Below, piece by piece: positions 32,894-34,268 of a stretch of 34,268 nt of DNA. The notes under the pieces are model-generated. The model did no database searches. It was not told the origin of the DNA and worked only from the letters and a program-made list of their open reading frames with translations. This DNA is from Nitrospirota bacterium (GTDB lineage: Bacteria > Nitrospirota > Thermodesulfovibrionia > Thermodesulfovibrionales > SM23-35), in the NCBI GenBank assembly GCA_040754395.1, contig JBFMCL010000031.1:1-34268 (forward strand), read 5' to 3'. The translations under genes were made by a program, and so were the position numbers. How positions within the stretch are numbered: position 1 is the stretch's first letter; every line of letters begins with the position of its first letter.

Positions 32894-32944
32894 TATAATC
32901 ATCCAAGAGTTTTTTGATAATACGATGCAGAGGAGGAGAAGAGT

Positions 32945-33802
32945 ATGAAGAAAAGCGAATTAATTGAAATGCTGAAGAAAGACCTCGCAGATGAGCATGC
33001 GGCCATTATACGCTACCTTGTACACGGATGGCTTGAGGGAGAGGATACGCCTATCGGAGCAAGCCTGATATCCAGATCCAGAGAAGAGATGTGGCATATG
33101 CACTGGCTGGGGATGATAATCTGCAAACTGGGCGGAGAACCCGACTTCAAGCCGGCTCCTTACCCATACGATCCCACGAACAGGGCGACTATTTTCAAAT
33201 CCTATGTTGCATATGAGGAAAAGCTGGTTCCTCATTACAACGGTCAGGCTGGGCGGGTCGACGATCCCCACATCAAGAGAGTCTTGCAGCGCGAGGCATG
33301 GGAATCCGCGTATCATGCAAAGAAATTTCAGCGTATACTGAACAAACTGACTCCCGTGCAGGCTAAAGGAGTTCCGGGTGGAGAAAAAGAACTTCCGGAC
33401 GGACTCCTCAATCTCCTGCAGAAGGAAGTAAGCGGCAAATACAATGAAATGCTGCAGCATATCCGCTATTCATGGACTTTCCAGAAAAAGGGACTTATGG
33501 CCTGGAACCTCATGGATCAGGCGATGGAGAAGATGAAACAGGTAGCGCATTTTGCAGAAGACATCGGCGCAAACGGCATTGATGTGAAATTCAAGCCAGG
33601 CAAGCTGGATCTGACTATGGCTGTCAATAAAGCGCTTATAAAGGCCTCAGATGATGCAAAAAAAGCTTACAGGCGACACGTAAAGCTCATGAAAGACAGT
33701 GAAATACAGAAACACGGGGGGATGGCTGTCAATCTCGATCTCACTGTCCGGCAGGAACAGTTCCAGGCAGAGGAGCTGTCGGACACCGTGACGGGAACGT
33801 AA
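32945..33802 (+). CDS. Ferritin-like (bacterioferritin-type) protein with a second helical half
   Basis: 285 residues. The first half is a ferritin-like four-helix domain: LADEHAAIIRYLVHGWLEG, then SREEMWHMHWLGMIICKLGGEP (ExxH), EEKLVPHYNGQ and REAWESAYHAKKF (ExxxH). The second half, from LQKEVSGKYNEMLQHIRYSW through KMKQVAHFAEDIGANGI, looks like a related helical unit with a reduced ligand set. Such proteins bind a di-iron centre for iron storage or peroxide defence, but the function of this long form is unknown. GGAGGAG lies before the ATG and a good promoter precedes it. It stands alone on its strand. Confidence 0.82.
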   Translation: MKKSELIEMLKKDLADEHAAIIRYLVHGWLEGEDTPIGASLISRSREEMWHMHWLGMIICKLGGEPDFKPAPYPYDPTNRATIFKSYVAYEEKLVPHYNGQAGRVDDPHIKRVLQREAWESAYHAKKFQRILNKLTPVQAKGVPGGEKELPDGLLNLLQKEVSGKYNEMLQHIRYSWTFQKKGLMAWNLMDQAMEKMKQVAHFAEDIGANGIDVKFKPGKLDLTMAVNKALIKASDDAKKAYRRHVKLMKDSEIQKHGGMAVNLDLTVRQEQFQAEELSDTVTGT

Positions 33803-34145
33803 CAGCAACAGCGGGGGATGAAGGTTTAGCGAAAATGATTTCCATACCTTCTTTCTTTTGTCAGATGAAAAGTTATTCCCAGAACTGAGTTGCTCTCGAA
33901 TATACCGTCAGTTATTTTACCGGTAACGGAAAAACATTCCTGTATGCTGCGAAACTATTGCATTTATCGATGCCGTAAAACTGTAGGTATAAGGCTCCCT
34001 GTTTAGGAAACCTTCTCCCATGTCATGGTATTCAAGCTCCACACGTTCAAATCCAAACAGCGGTTGGGGTTGGAATGTGCCAGAGGTTCAAAGATAAGCC
34101 CCTGTACCAGGAAGACATTCAGTCAAAAATTTTATTAAAGTATAC
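33803..34145. other. 343-base stretch with no recognised gene
   Basis: No convincing reading frame, RNA gene or terminator with a T-run was found. A 10-base palindrome TTACCGGTAA lies near 33918. It separates the ferritin-like gene from the probable insertion-sequence end. Confidence 0.5.
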
Positions 34146-34268
34146 CATTACTGTCCGGTTAAAATAGAGCCCCTTGGATAGGAGTGTCCTCGCTTATTTT
34201 TAATCTATCAGGCTTTAATGTAAGGATATCTATGATAGCCTTTCTTTCGAAAAGCATTTCTCGTATAA
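34146..34268 (-). mobile_element. Probable right-edge insertion-sequence end (3' end, partial)
   Basis: The motif CATTACTGTCCGGT (34146-34159) nearly matches the left-edge motif and overlaps the stop of a minus-strand reading frame that enters from the right. This is the usual layout of a transposase gene ending inside its terminal repeat. With the left-edge element the orientation is the same (both transcribed on the minus strand). Confidence 0.4.
34159..34268 (-). CDS. 3' end of a gene entering from the right edge, possibly a transposase
   Basis: The minus strand is open from the edge to a TAA at 34161-34159, giving about 35 residues that end KPDRLKISEDTPIQGALF. No domain can be named from so little. 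The adjacent repeat-like motif suggests a transposase C-terminus. A chance open frame of this length is possible. Confidence 0.4.
   Translation of the reverse strand, partial: IREMLFERKAIIDILTLKPDRLKISEDTPIQGALF

Overview
The window comes from a diderm (Gram-negative) bacterium. It encodes several lipobox lipoproteins, a TolC-type channel, an OmpA/Pal-type lipoprotein, two Mla/MCE lipid-transport systems and envelope peptidoglycan enzymes. No gene fixes the phylum. The gene mix and moderate base composition would fit Nitrospirota (Thermodesulfovibrio-like) or a neighbouring deep lineage, but that is inference. Nearly all the DNA is a compact chromosomal backbone with short gaps and many overlapping genes. 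No rRNA, tRNA, prophage or CRISPR array was seen.

Layout. 1-125: a probable insertion-sequence end, with a transposase-like start codon running off the left edge. 165-6396: a BON lipoprotein, a GapN-type aldehyde dehydrogenase, an orphan TolC-like protein behind a palindromic operator, an M3 oligopeptidase and an OmpA-domain lipoprotein closed by a 19-bp hairpin terminator. 6619-9697: a PPC-domain protein, an L,D-transpeptidase overlapping a YcbK/MepK-like peptidase, a small unknown protein and an M28 peptidase. 9825-10352: the decayed remnant of a GAF-HD-GYP gene.

10437-15696 is one operon in which an RsbU/RsbW/RsbV-type partner-switching trio runs directly into mlaE-mlaF-mlaD and a transport-associated lipoprotein. 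22905-15753 (minus strand) holds osmC, pgpA, thpR, recA, pilT, recX, a BamE-like lipoprotein and alaS. 23173-30964 (plus strand) holds mobA, tatA, alr, then a second mlaE-mlaF-mlaD set whose MlaD is long and ends in a beta-barrel-like region, then a PA2779-like protein, a C39-like peptidase, a TPR lipoprotein and rlmN. 30974-33802 holds an alpha-carbonic anhydrase lipoprotein, a Clp1/Grc3-like P-loop protein and a ferritin-like protein. 34146-34268 resembles the other end of the same insertion-sequence type seen at the left edge.

The most interesting parts are the two MCE systems of different architecture within 16 kb. The first is wired to a phospho-switch whose STAS protein overlaps mlaE and could be an MlaB-like subunit. 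The second may bridge the envelope through a fused MlaD barrel and is followed by a little-studied PA2779/PA2778-type pair.
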